Source: Candidatus Thiodiazotropha sp. CDECU1 (GTDB taxonomy: Bacteria > Pseudomonadota > Gammaproteobacteria > Chromatiales > Chromatiaceae). Taken from it: a stretch of DNA of 64,000 bases. The position numbers and the translations under genes are program-made. The stretch covers positions 1,178,001 to 1,242,000 of the forward strand of contig NZ_OY734020.1 of assembly GCF_963455295.1 (NCBI RefSeq). Reading direction: 5' to 3'. Below, in pieces: positions 35,161-44,529 of this stretch. The notes beneath the pieces were generated by a model that worked only from the letters and a program-made list of their open reading frames with translations, was not told the origin of the DNA and did no database searches. The stretch's first letter is position 1. Each line of letters begins with the position of its first letter.

Positions 35161-35610
35161 ATGAGTTCTCAAGGTGGGAGCGGCGAGGAGCGTAGAACAG
35201 TCACACGAGATCTGATTGATAAGCTGATGACTGAAAGGCAAGAGATGCTGGTTCTGTTCTGTGAGGTTGCGGGGCTCGAGCCCTATCACCGTTCTACATC
35301 ACTGGACGAGCAGCTTCAATCATTCTGTCAAGTACTGGTGGATTACACGGCTTTTGGTCATTTCGAGGTTTTCGGGCGAATCAGCAATGGCAGTGAGCGT
35401 CGTAGCGGTGTCATCAAGGTAGCGGAAAAAATCTACCCTGAATTTGTCAAAGCGAGCGAAGTGGCGGTGAATTTCAATGATAAATATGATCTTTCCGATC
35501 ATCAGCTGGTGTTAGATCATTTGGCGGAAGATCTCTCCCAACTTGGTGAGGAGTTGGCAGTACGTATCGAACTGGAAGATCAACTGCTATCCGCCATGTT
35601 GGACAGGTAG
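35161..35610 (+). CDS. rsd: Sigma D regulator Rsd/AlgQ family
   Basis: Anti-sigma-70 type protein of 149 residues that binds RpoD and favours alternative sigma factors. It has the Rsd/AlgQ core VTRDLIDKLMTERQEMLVLFCEVAGL and LQSFCQVLVDYTAFGHFEVF, followed by GEERRSGVIKVAEKIYP and the C-terminal coiled coil. The ATG at 35161 has an excellent AGGAGG site; upstream codons to 35065 are non-conserved. In Escherichia coli Rsd also binds HPr to affect ppGpp metabolism. It is monocistronic. Confidence 0.9.
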   Translation: MSSQGGSGEERRTVTRDLIDKLMTERQEMLVLFCEVAGLEPYHRSTSLDEQLQSFCQVLVDYTAFGHFEVFGRISNGSERRSGVIKVAEKIYPEFVKASEVAVNFNDKYDLSDHQLVLDHLAEDLSQLGEELAVRIELEDQLLSAMLDR

Positions 35611-35649
35611 GCGGGTTATTTCTCAATTCTGTCCTAATTTCTTTTAATT

Positions 35650-35677
35650 CGATCACAAATCTTGATCTTTGTGATCG
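35650..35677. repeat. CRP-like inverted repeat
   Basis: Ten-base arms CGATCACAAA / TTTGTGATCG flank an eight-base centre. It lies 40 bases after the rsd stop and 173 bases before the cyclase-like gene. There is no T-tract on either side, so it is more likely a regulator site or hairpin than a terminator. A 12-base direct repeat AAATAGTKTAAC at 35689 and 35725 follows within 60 bases. Confidence 0.5.
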
Positions 35678-35849
35678 GGGATTACCCTAAATAGTTTAAC
35701 TGTGTCAGATCATCATCTAGACTCAAATAGTGTAACATCCTGAGTTACAAACGACTTTTTGCAAATCAATCAGTAGTTTAAACCGGAACCTTATTACAGT
35801 TTGGAGAAGGTGACGACGCTGATGGTCACTATGTTGATGGTCACTTTAT

Positions 35850-38288
35850 ATGGTTACAAAGGTCAGCAGACTATTGCATATTCAACCAGATGTTGGAGAG
35901 TTCCTGGCGCCGCTACGAAACGGCGCCGCGCCAGATTGTCAGCTGGATCTTTTCCAGATAGGTATAGATAACCATCACATCGATGTCGCATTAAGTCATC
36001 AGTTTCGCTCCACCCTGTCCAATTTCGTCAAAAAGATCGTCTATGAAGAGTTAACCAAGCATGGTTGGGTACAAATTGATGCCCCGCCTTCGGGAAGCGA
36101 TGTGGAGAACTTCAAGTCGATCTATCGGAGCATGATGCAAGGTGCCCTGGAGCAAGTTCACCAAGATGCAGCGGTTAAGGATCTTTTGCAATTGCTTCAC
36201 TTGGTGATCCTGAAACTGTTGCTGGAATCACCAGTTGCAGTGGTTGCAGAGTTACGCAATAAACTCGACCAGGATGGTAATCTGCCGATCGGCTCAAGCA
36301 GTGGACGTGCCTTGGAACTGCATGAGCGGATCGTAACCTTGGCGCGACTGGAGCCGGGTATTCGCTATCTCACCCTGCGCAGACTCTTCAAGATAGTGCA
36401 GCGCCTAGAGTCGAAGGAGTTGCGTAAGCTGAGAAAATCTGTGGTGGGAAGTTCCTGGTCCCTCTCCAAGCAGCTTCTGTTCAACCCCTTGCTGCATCTG
36501 CCCAACCTTTCCAGTGAAGAGTACATCATGAATCACTATCCCCTGTTGTGTGTGGATCGAGATCATGACGACCACTTCGATATCACCAATAGGATTGTTA
36601 CCAGTACCTATGGTGACTATCTTCCTAGTTGGGCACAGGTACCGGTTAGACATGATATGCATGGCGATGGTGTGGCAGATGGTCATGGTTTCCAGATACG
36701 TAACCGTGAACTGCATAGTGGATTTTCAGAATTTCTTGATGGACAGCGAATATTGGAGAGGAGTCTATCAGAATCGGAATTCAAACAGATCAAAGTCTGC
36801 TGGATGGATGTACCCAGAAATATTGACCTCTTATTGCAGCGTCCTTCTGAAGAGAGTGGTGGTTGGTTTTCACGTTCCAAGAATGTCGATCATAAGTCAT
36901 CTTGGAAAAATCCTGATTGCGATAATTACCGCAGAGAGCTTCAGTCGCAGCTATTGAAAAGGCTTGATAGAGCCGGCTTGGTGTCACGTGCCATTGCCGC
37001 CTATCGCACACCAAGGCTCTATCGACAGCTGAATGAACAGGTGTCGATCAAAGATATCTATCGTTTTCTTTGCGGTGATCTACCCCGTCGGGCTCTGGTA
37101 AAACGTCTGGCGTCCATGCCCGATAAGGGGAATGAGGCGCTCAAGGCATTGGATGTTGTGCTAAGTTACATCCGTCGCATGCCGGCGAATAAACTGCAGG
37201 ACTATGCGATTCGCTACGTGAAGGATTTCCTTATATTTCGACGTGACCTCAAGTTGGCCTATTACACCTACCAGCAGATGAGCCGGTTACGGGTTTTACA
37301 GGATGCTGAGAGTGTCAAACTTTCCCGTGACAATGGCAGTCTTTACGAATTCCGCCTTGGTCGTGACCCTGACAGCCAGGAGCAGGTCAAGGCACATGTC
37401 ATATTGAAGGCTGATATCAGAGGATCCACTGAGATTACCCGTCAATTGATGGAGAAAAAGCTCAATCCTGCAACCCATTTCAGCATGAACTTTTTCGGAC
37501 CGATCACAAAATTATTGGAACGTTTTGGTGCACAAAAGGTGTTTGTGGAAGGTGATGCACTGATCCTGACAGTCATGGAGACAGGCGGTGCCATGACTCA
37601 GGCATTGACGGTAGCTAACGCCTGTGGCCTGGCACGTAAAATCCTTTCGGTCATGGAGGCACAAAATAGTCAAAATAGAGCACATAACCTACCAAAGTTG
37701 GAGCTTGGGCTAGGCATCGCCTTCACAAATGATACGCCTGCATATCTCTATGATGAGCAACAGAAGATCATGATCTCTCCTGCTATCAACGAGGCAGACA
37801 GGCTCTCTTCTTGCTCTGCGGAATTGCGTCATGACACGAGTTGGCGAAGAAGTAAGCGTCATCGCGTAGAGGTCTTGCAGGAATCTAACCAGAATAGCAA
37901 CGTAAAGACTCCCAATCGTCTTCGGTTCAACATCAATGGTATCGAGTTGACCGAGGCCGCATTCTTAAAACTTAAGACCGAAATGGTGTTGCACAAGTTG
38001 AAGATTCATAGCCGTTCCGGGGAGTCACACTACTATCATGCCGGACGATTTGTCGACCGGCGGGGAAGTTCTCATTGGTTGGTTGTGCGCCAGGGTGCAA
38101 TAAAGATTTGGAATGCAGGTAGGGTTGTGGAAAACAAAGATAATTTAGAAGACTACTTCTATGAGATCATCACTGATACGAATCTGATCGGACGGGTTAA
38201 GGATAAACTGCATTCCCGGGGTTCGCGTAAAAAGCAAACCGATGATGTAGAGGGGGAATCACCCCTGTCTCTTGAATCAGACGTCTGA
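35850..38288 (+). CDS. Large protein with class III nucleotidyl-cyclase-like domain
   Basis: An 812-residue cytoplasmic protein. Residues about 510-655 match the class III cyclase pattern: LKADIRGSTEI (first metal Asp), FVEGDALILTV (second metal Asp), LELGLGIAFTND and INEADRLSS. The long N-terminal 500 residues and the C-terminal 150 residues are not recognised and have no membrane segments. The base-selecting and transition-state residues cannot be read with confidence, so it may be an adenylate or guanylate cyclase or an inactive relative. The only in-frame start is the ATG at 35850, with no clear ribosome site. A palindromic CRP-like site lies upstream. The 3' end overlaps slt by 12 bases. 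Confidence 0.65.
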   Translation: MVTKVSRLLHIQPDVGEFLAPLRNGAAPDCQLDLFQIGIDNHHIDVALSHQFRSTLSNFVKKIVYEELTKHGWVQIDAPPSGSDVENFKSIYRSMMQGALEQVHQDAAVKDLLQLLHLVILKLLLESPVAVVAELRNKLDQDGNLPIGSSSGRALELHERIVTLARLEPGIRYLTLRRLFKIVQRLESKELRKLRKSVVGSSWSLSKQLLFNPLLHLPNLSSEEYIMNHYPLLCVDRDHDDHFDITNRIVTSTYGDYLPSWAQVPVRHDMHGDGVADGHGFQIRNRELHSGFSEFLDGQRILERSLSESEFKQIKVCWMDVPRNIDLLLQRPSEESGGWFSRSKNVDHKSSWKNPDCDNYRRELQSQLLKRLDRAGLVSRAIAAYRTPRLYRQLNEQVSIKDIYRFLCGDLPRRALVKRLASMPDKGNEALKALDVVLSYIRRMPANKLQDYAIRYVKDFLIFRRDLKLAYYTYQQMSRLRVLQDAESVKLSRDNGSLYEFRLGRDPDSQEQVKAHVILKADIRGSTEITRQLMEKKLNPATHFSMNFFGPITKLLERFGAQKVFVEGDALILTVMETGGAMTQALTVANACGLARKILSVMEAQNSQNRAHNLPKLELGLGIAFTNDTPAYLYDEQQKIMISPAINEADRLSSCSAELRHDTSWRRSKRHRVEVLQESNQNSNVKTPNRLRFNINGIELTEAAFLKLKTEMVLHKLKIHSRSGESHYYHAGRFVDRRGSSHWLVVRQGAIKIWNAGRVVENKDNLEDYFYEIITDTNLIGRVKDKLHSRGSRKKQTDDVEGESPLSLESDV

Positions 38289-40256
38289 TGCAGATCCTTT
38301 ATTATTAAGTACTGGTTTAGGCGCCTTGATGGGCCTCAACCACTCGACTGGAAGGGTTATCGGCAAATCGCCTAAACGGTAGCTGTAGATCACGGTATAG
38401 GCAAGCACACGTTTGAGATACTCTCTGGTCTCTCTGAAGGGTATGGTCTCTATCCAGATATCGCTCGCTTGAGACTGCTCGGGTAGCCAGCTGCGTACTC
38501 TATGCGGACCTGCATTATAGGCTGCTGTGGCAAGCACAGGACTCTCTTGCAGTTGGCGGTAGACCTTATTCAGATAGCCTGCGCCCAGTTTGATATTCAC
38601 CTCTGGTTGATAGAGATCATCGAGCTTGACGGGTGACTGTTTCAGTTCTTTCGCAACCTGTTTTGCTGTTTTCGGCATCAATTGCATCAGCCCACGAGCA
38701 CCCGCAGATGACTTGGCATCGCTCATGAAGGCGCTCTCCTGGCGTAGGATGGCGTATATCCAGGCAATATCGATACCGTGATCCTTGGCCTGATCGGTGA
38801 TTGCTTGTTTGTGGGCCAGCGGGAATCTCAATTCCAGGTCATTCCATTGCCGCAAGCGGGCGAGGGTCAAGATACTTTGAGATGGCCATTCCCATTGTTG
38901 GGCAAGACGTGCGGCCGCTTTAAGTTCCTCCTGCCCGGCGCCTACAAGTGCGAGATTCCACTCCTGGCGAGCCAGCAGGGGGCGATCCAGCTTTATCAGT
39001 TCAAGGGCACGTTTGAGTCCGGGGCGCTTTGCCAATGTTTCCACAAGCTGTTGATCAGCCTGCAACGCCATATGAGCCAGGTTTGGTTTATCGCCAAGAC
39101 GCTGCGCAGCCAGGAAACCATAATAGCTGCGCTCCTTTGCGAGAGTCTGTAACAGTTTCCTACCCTCCAGCTTTCGACCCAGTTCAATGAGTGCCCGGGA
39201 GTGCCAGTAACGCCACTGCTCCTGTTTTTGCTCCTCCGGGGATAGGGCTTCAATAGTCTGTAATGCCCACTGCCAGTCGTTTTCCTGGAGAGCCGCCTGG
39301 AGCCGCTTTTCCGATAGTTTCGTATCCAGATGTAGGTGGCTGGGGAGCAGTGTAATGAGCCGTTGGTTTATCTTTTTATCCGGGTCTCGCGCCAGCCGGC
39401 TTGCCAAGGCATAGACTATTTTGCGTTGTTGGTAGTCGGAAAAAATGGCCTGATTATGGAATTTCTCCCATGCGATGAAGGCGGCGTCAAGGTCTCTCCA
39501 GGCTAGCCTGCGGATCGCTTGGGTGACCATCTCGTCGCGCATCGAATGGTTATTTTTGAGCAGTGTCACCACCTGCGCCGGGTGGTGATAGAGTTTCAAC
39601 CAGCGATCAACCATGTCTGCATCTGACGCTGCGAGATGGCGTTTGAGATAGCGGGCAAGGCGTGTTTGACCTGCGGACATGGCCAGATTGATTCGTTTCC
39701 AAACCAGCGCTGTAGTGAGATTCCCGGCGGCTTTCCAGGCCTTGAAGACAGGGTCGCAAGCCCTTGGTTGCGAACGACCAGTCAGCCAGATTGGCTCAAC
39801 GGCTCTAAATGCCTCATTCTCGTTACCTGTCTCTATCATTGCCTGCAGGCGGTTGCATTGCTGTTCTGTATTGCCCCCCTCGCGGGAAAATTCGAGATAA
39901 CTGGCCCATAGTTCCTCTTTCGCCAACAGTGCCAGCCAGTGTCTCCTCAACTTGTGCGTGAGTGGTGTACCCTGCAGCCATTTGAGTCTATTGGTAATGC
40001 TTTGAATAGATTGCTCTTCGAGTGTCGCCAGGGTTTCCTGATAGTCAAGATAGGGGAGTAGCGGATAGTCGAGAAGTTTCTCCCTAAGCTGTAAATAGGT
40101 TGGCATCTCCTGTTTTTTCAGTGCCTCTTCAGCAGCGATAAAAAGAGTTCTTTGTTGTCGTAGCTGGGATTCATCCTGTTGAATAGCGGTAGCACCTGCC
40201 AGGGAGATGCCGCTATACCAGAATATGATCAAGAGGCTATAGGACCGTAAACACAT
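38277..40256 (-). CDS. slt: Soluble lytic murein transglycosylase
   Basis: Periplasmic Slt70-type enzyme of 659 residues that cuts MurNAc-GlcNAc bonds to give 1,6-anhydro products. The signal peptide is followed by the alpha-superhelical ring of the U and L domains. The catalytic C-terminal domain has ILRQESAF with catalytic Glu, SSAGARGLMQLMP, GAGYL and AAYNAGPHRV, all standard. The length is near the E. coli enzyme (645). The 3' end overlaps the cyclase-like gene. It starts about 110 bases after the glcF stop on the same strand, so read-through is possible. Confidence 0.94.
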   Translation of the reverse strand: MCLRSYSLLIIFWYSGISLAGATAIQQDESQLRQQRTLFIAAEEALKKQEMPTYLQLREKLLDYPLLPYLDYQETLATLEEQSIQSITNRLKWLQGTPLTHKLRRHWLALLAKEELWASYLEFSREGGNTEQQCNRLQAMIETGNENEAFRAVEPIWLTGRSQPRACDPVFKAWKAAGNLTTALVWKRINLAMSAGQTRLARYLKRHLAASDADMVDRWLKLYHHPAQVVTLLKNNHSMRDEMVTQAIRRLAWRDLDAAFIAWEKFHNQAIFSDYQQRKIVYALASRLARDPDKKINQRLITLLPSHLHLDTKLSEKRLQAALQENDWQWALQTIEALSPEEQKQEQWRYWHSRALIELGRKLEGRKLLQTLAKERSYYGFLAAQRLGDKPNLAHMALQADQQLVETLAKRPGLKRALELIKLDRPLLARQEWNLALVGAGQEELKAAARLAQQWEWPSQSILTLARLRQWNDLELRFPLAHKQAITDQAKDHGIDIAWIYAILRQESAFMSDAKSSAGARGLMQLMPKTAKQVAKELKQSPVKLDDLYQPEVNIKLGAGYLNKVYRQLQESPVLATAAYNAGPHRVRSWLPEQSQASDIWIETIPFRETREYLKRVLAYTVIYSYRLGDLPITLPVEWLRPIKAPKPVLNNKGSASDV

Positions 40257-40367
40257 ATTATTGAGATAACTGATTATGTCTAACTTGTTATTGGGGCTGT
40301 CTGTTAATGGACTCTAGCAAAATAGTAGCAGTTACTCGGCATTTATGGGATGGATTTCAGCATCATC

Positions 40368-41600
40368 TTAAGGTGTAAAATTGTCGCTGTTTAAAAGTTC
40401 AATCCAATGGATAACAGGAAGGGTCGAGTGTTTTTGTAGATGGGTTAGACAGCCGATGTTGGCTGTGGCAATGATATCGGGTCGATCCGCCGTTAGTGAC
40501 TGACTCTTACGCCGGCCTAATTCATCAGCAAGCCCGGGTTGCAACAGGGAGTAAGTGCCTGCCGATCCACAGCAGAGATGGGGGTCCTGCACCAGGGTTA
40601 GCTGATAACCCAGGCGATCCAGGATGCCTTCGACGCAGCCTGCCAGGCCTTGGCCGTGTTGCAGGGTACAGGAGGAGTGAAAGGCGATTCTGGTTTGCTT
40701 GTTAACGGATCTTTTCAGCGGTTCCAGCTCCTCTCTATCGATAACTTCAGCGATATCAAGAGTATGTGCCGCCAGCTGTTGTGCCGCTTCAGCATATTCT
40801 GGATCGTCTGCCAGCAAGTGGCCATAATCTTTGATCATCTGAGCACACCCGCTAGCGGTGACGATTAGGGCCTCGGCACCCGCCTGAAGATGAGGCCACC
40901 AATGGTCGATATTGCGCCGGGCGGTATTTTTAGCTGCAGCCGCATCATCGAGGTGGTGCTCAACAGCGCCACAGCAACCCGCCGATGGAGTGCGAATGAG
41001 GCTGATACCCACACGATCCAATACCTGCGCTGTCGCGAGATTGATTGATGGCGCCAGAGATGGTTGTACACACCCATCCAGGATCAACATTTTTCGTGGG
41101 TGGTCCCCTGTTGGCCAGGCAGCAGCAGGCATCTTGTTTCTGGATGGGATGTTATGGCCAAGTTTTAGCGGAAGCAGGGGTTTCAGCGCCTGGCCAACCC
41201 GCAACAAAGCAGCGAAATAGGTTTTGTTCGGTATCAGCTTGCGTAACAGCCAGCGCTTTAATCTCTCCCCCAATGGTCTGTGATAGTGATCCACCAGATG
41301 GCTGCGCCCGATCTCCAATAGGCGGCCATACTCAACACCTGATGGACAAGTGGTTTCACAACTACGGCAAAGCAGGCAGCGGTCGAGGTGTTGTTGTACA
41401 CTGGAGGAGGCTTGTGCACCCTCAAGCAGTTGTTTTATCTGGTAGATTCGGCCCCGTGGGCTGTCTAATTCGTCACTCAGTATCTGGTAGGTCGGGCAGG
41501 TGGCAGTGCAGAATCCGCAATGTACACAGTTGCGCAGAATTGATTCCGCTTCGCGTCCCGATTCCGTGGACAGTATCTGATGGCTGATCTGGGTCTGCAT
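40368..41600 (-). CDS. glcF: Glycolate oxidase iron-sulfur subunit GlcF
   Basis: Fe-S subunit of glycolate oxidase, 410 residues. Two [4Fe-4S] motifs are visible at CVHCGFCTATCP and CLLCRSCETTCP. Two CCG-type domains follow (AGCCGAVEHHL and HSSCTLQHGQGL... LCCGSAGTY). GlcF normally works with GlcD and GlcE. No such genes are next to it here: upstream on the same strand is the opposite-direction Sel1 gene, so it appears orphaned within the window. In an autotroph this would detoxify 2-phosphoglycolate-derived glycolate, compatible with the CbbY-type gene later. Confidence 0.92.
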   Translation of the reverse strand: MQTQISHQILSTESGREAESILRNCVHCGFCTATCPTYQILSDELDSPRGRIYQIKQLLEGAQASSSVQQHLDRCLLCRSCETTCPSGVEYGRLLEIGRSHLVDHYHRPLGERLKRWLLRKLIPNKTYFAALLRVGQALKPLLPLKLGHNIPSRNKMPAAAWPTGDHPRKMLILDGCVQPSLAPSINLATAQVLDRVGISLIRTPSAGCCGAVEHHLDDAAAAKNTARRNIDHWWPHLQAGAEALIVTASGCAQMIKDYGHLLADDPEYAEAAQQLAAHTLDIAEVIDREELEPLKRSVNKQTRIAFHSSCTLQHGQGLAGCVEGILDRLGYQLTLVQDPHLCCGSAGTYSLLQPGLADELGRRKSQSLTADRPDIIATANIGCLTHLQKHSTLPVIHWIELLNSDNFTP

Positions 41601-41804
41601 GGCACACTACATTAATTTGGGATTTTGTGTATTGTGATGAGGTTCTGCAGGAAATCCAACATATCCCATGAGATCCTAAAGGGAGTTAATTGTTCTGTGA
41701 ATGATATAAAATTTTAATTCGATTGAGTATCAAAGTGTGATAATCCAAGGTTTTCTCATCCAAATAGTGATGATTTCCAGGGTAACCAAGACGAGACAAA
41801 GCCA

Positions 41805-42239
41805 ATGAGTGATTCTATGAACGAGATGGAGTTTGATCTGAGTAGCGGTATAGCCGCATTTGAAGGAAAAAACTTCTCCCGAGCCGCCACGCTTCTATCC
41901 CCGTTGGCTGAGGAAGGCCATGCTGAGGCACAATATCGGATGGCGATCATGGCCCAAGGCGGTCTTGGCATGGTTGTGAATGAGTTAATGGCTTATAAAT
42001 TCATGAAAGCGGCGGCTGAAGCGGGTCATCCGATGGCTCAGCACGGCCTCGGCTTTATGTATCTCGAAGGGGAGTGCATTGAGCAGAACCCGAGTAAGGC
42101 TTTCGATTGGTTCAAAAAAGCGGCAGAGCAGGGATTGGCCGGCTCTCAAACTACCCTAGCCATGATGTATGAAGAGGGTCGTGGCGTGGAGAAGGATCTG
42201 GATCAAGCAAAACATTGGTATCAGAAAGCCGGTTTTTAA
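41805..42239 (+). CDS. Sel1-like repeat protein
   Basis: Small protein of 144 residues made of about three Sel1/TPR-like 36-residue repeats: EEGHAEAQYRMAIMAQGGLG, AEAGHPMAQHGLGFMYLEG and AEQGLAGSQTTLAMMYEEGRG. Such repeats mediate protein-protein contacts. There is no signal peptide or catalytic motif. It is convergent with the 610-residue gene, and the 38-base gap contains no terminator-like hairpin. Function unknown. Confidence 0.85.
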   Translation: MSDSMNEMEFDLSSGIAAFEGKNFSRAATLLSPLAEEGHAEAQYRMAIMAQGGLGMVVNELMAYKFMKAAAEAGHPMAQHGLGFMYLEGECIEQNPSKAFDWFKKAAEQGLAGSQTTLAMMYEEGRGVEKDLDQAKHWYQKAGF

Positions 42240-42277
42240 AAAAGTCTTTGCACTGAACTCTTTCTCAACAATAAAAC

Positions 42278-44110
42278 TTATGTCAGGGTTGACCACAAAC
42301 TCTCAAAGTCTGAGTCGTTGTCGTCCTCATTTTCGTTTTCGTCCTCAGTTGAACTATCATCCAGGTAGATGAATTGATACTGGGATATCGAGCCACTTGA
42401 TTCCAATAATCTGGTTAGCTTGATCTCTTGACTGTTTTCGCCGTCGTTTATCAACAGTACCTTGCCCAACTCGAAGGTTTGTGCTGAACAGATAAAGCTG
42501 GTTGGTTGACCAGATGTACCTACCTCAGGGAGTAGCAGGCACTCTTCTTTGTTGTGGGCTTTCTGTTCATCGCCCGCTGCGATAATAGCGAGTGCATTGG
42601 GGGCAATCATCTGGATACCGACTTTCATGGAATCGTTATCGGAACTGCGCATCCATCTTACTATCCCGACACCGAACTGAGAGGCTGACATGGCGGATTG
42701 TACACCGATCAGCTCACCCACCTGTATCTTTGGTATCTTTTTGCCTCGCCAATCCAGACAGTATCCGCCAGCACTTTCGTTGATGGTGTGAAATAGGTTC
42801 GTAGCGCTGTCCAACTGGCTTTTATCCTGATCTTCCCAAATCTTGATACCACTTTCGGGAGGTGTTTCAAAGCTGCTGAAATCGGTTGAATTGGGTCCGA
42901 ACTCCTCGAAATCTCCACGTCGAGGATTGTAGGACGCTACGTCCATAGGCATCAGAGAGAAATGCTCAGAGACCTTAAGTTCATTGCCGTGAGCAAATTG
43001 GGTTTCGATCCATGTGCCATCATCTTTTGCTTGATCATCAGTCGATTCCTGCTCATCTCCCAGGGTGATCAATTTGTAGACGGAGCGTAGTCCGACGGCG
43101 ATGCGTAGTTCAAAATTAAGTTTGGTTCTGACAAAGGCCCTTTTCTGAGCCTTGGACCAGAGCATAATAAGTTGACGTATCAAGCTCTTGTTAAAATCAT
43201 CGGCGCCTGACAGGGAAATAGAGCTATCGGAAGTATCGATAAACAAATCCCGCAAACCTGTCAGCAGCGGGGATACGTCCATTATCAGCAGATATTTGCT
43301 ATCGATATTCTCAATCCTGGACTCATGGCTGGGAGCCAGGTCGGTATCCTGACGAATTGTGATGGTATTGTCTTCGGGCGCGTCGTCATAGGTGTAGATC
43401 AGTGTATAGCGACTCCATTCGAGCAGTGCATCGAAAATCTGAATATTCTCCTTTTGACGCATCTTATAGGGGGACGATAGGGAAAACAGCAGACAGCGGC
43501 GATACACTTCATCGATGCTTGATCGGGTGGCGATGGGTTCAAGATCGTCTTCAATGGTGTATGACCCGAGAGCATAGCGACTGGCTAAGCGATGCAGTAT
43601 GTGGAGATCATGCCAGGTTCGCTTCGGGTATGCATCATAGACCACTACAGAGAGCAGGATCACCCGCGACAGATAGCTGATGCAGCGATGGATCGCCAGG
43701 GTCATTTGATCCTGGTTGGGTGAGCCGTTACTCTCCATCAACAGATCGATGATGGCGGCTTTATATGCGGTCGCCATGCCACTGTGCAGTTCCCGGTTGA
43801 GGTTGGCGATCTTGTGTGCCTTGTCACTCAAGGGAAAGCGTACCCCCAGATAGTGCTTGTTCAGGTTTGCGCTGACATAGCTCAAAGACTCTCTTAGCTG
43901 CTCGGTACTGCGGATTCGCTGATTGCTCTCTACCTGGGATCTGTTGAACTCCCGCAGGGTCTGAAATAGTTTGCGTGCCGTTTCACCAACATTGGCTACC
44001 GGCAATTCACTGGCCCATTTGGCAAGCTTCTTGTCATCGAGAAAAATGGGATTCCCAGATGGTCTCTTCTGCTCGGGGACCCTCAAACCTGTTGGATTGG
44101 TTGTTGCCAT
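42278..44110 (-). CDS. Hypothetical protein with possible PilZ-like tail
   Basis: A 610-residue cytoplasmic protein. Most is alpha-helical and unrecognised; the segment after about residue 470 reads ESAGGYCLDWRGKKIPKIQVGELIG, then FGVGIVRWMRSS and VGIQMIAP. This resembles the beta-barrel of PilZ-like c-di-GMP receptors and the large FimW-type proteins of Pseudomonas. The C-terminal tail is acidic (DENENEDDNDSDFESL). A c-di-GMP link is therefore suggested but not proven. It stands alone, convergent with the Sel1 gene. Confidence 0.6.
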   Translation of the reverse strand: MATTNPTGLRVPEQKRPSGNPIFLDDKKLAKWASELPVANVGETARKLFQTLREFNRSQVESNQRIRSTEQLRESLSYVSANLNKHYLGVRFPLSDKAHKIANLNRELHSGMATAYKAAIIDLLMESNGSPNQDQMTLAIHRCISYLSRVILLSVVVYDAYPKRTWHDLHILHRLASRYALGSYTIEDDLEPIATRSSIDEVYRRCLLFSLSSPYKMRQKENIQIFDALLEWSRYTLIYTYDDAPEDNTITIRQDTDLAPSHESRIENIDSKYLLIMDVSPLLTGLRDLFIDTSDSSISLSGADDFNKSLIRQLIMLWSKAQKRAFVRTKLNFELRIAVGLRSVYKLITLGDEQESTDDQAKDDGTWIETQFAHGNELKVSEHFSLMPMDVASYNPRRGDFEEFGPNSTDFSSFETPPESGIKIWEDQDKSQLDSATNLFHTINESAGGYCLDWRGKKIPKIQVGELIGVQSAMSASQFGVGIVRWMRSSDNDSMKVGIQMIAPNALAIIAAGDEQKAHNKEECLLLPEVGTSGQPTSFICSAQTFELGKVLLINDGENSQEIKLTRLLESSGSISQYQFIYLDDSSTEDENENEDDNDSDFESLWSTLT

Positions 44111-44529
44111 ATTGATAGTACTACCGTGGCTTTATCTATTACTCATAAGGGTAGAGGATAGTCACTTTTCTCATCTGATCTACTAATAGAGAGGTTTATC
44201 CATCTGCATATCGATATAATCGGCACTAGGGGCGTCAACTCAATTGCCACAGATCAATCCAGTTGGAAGTCCTTTAACCCTATCCTCTATCCAAGGATAG
44301 TAACGAGCGCATGTTTCTCGGGGTGGTGCTTCACATCCAGTGATGCTGCATCTTTATGAACATCCATAAACTACGTAGACGGCTGATTTGACAACAAAAT
44401 ACAGAATTTGTACCAGATTGTAAAATACCTTAAGTACTTTAGGTGTTAGCGACTGGGGATTTTAGATTTGTTCTGATAATAATTTATTTAACTTATTGTA
44501 ATATAAAAAAAAGTGAGATTAACAGCCAA
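44111..44529. promoter_or_regulatory. 419-base gene-free region upstream of the GST-fold gene
   Basis: AT-rich sequence with no coding signal. A TTGACA at 44389-44394 has a poor -10 (TACCAG) 17 bases later. An 18-base near-palindrome ACCTTAAGTACTTTAGGT (44427-44444, two mismatches) lies about 85 bases before the downstream start. Two related segments GGGTAGAGGATAG (44143) and CCTATCCTCTATCC (44281) form a distant inverted pair. Confidence 0.4.
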
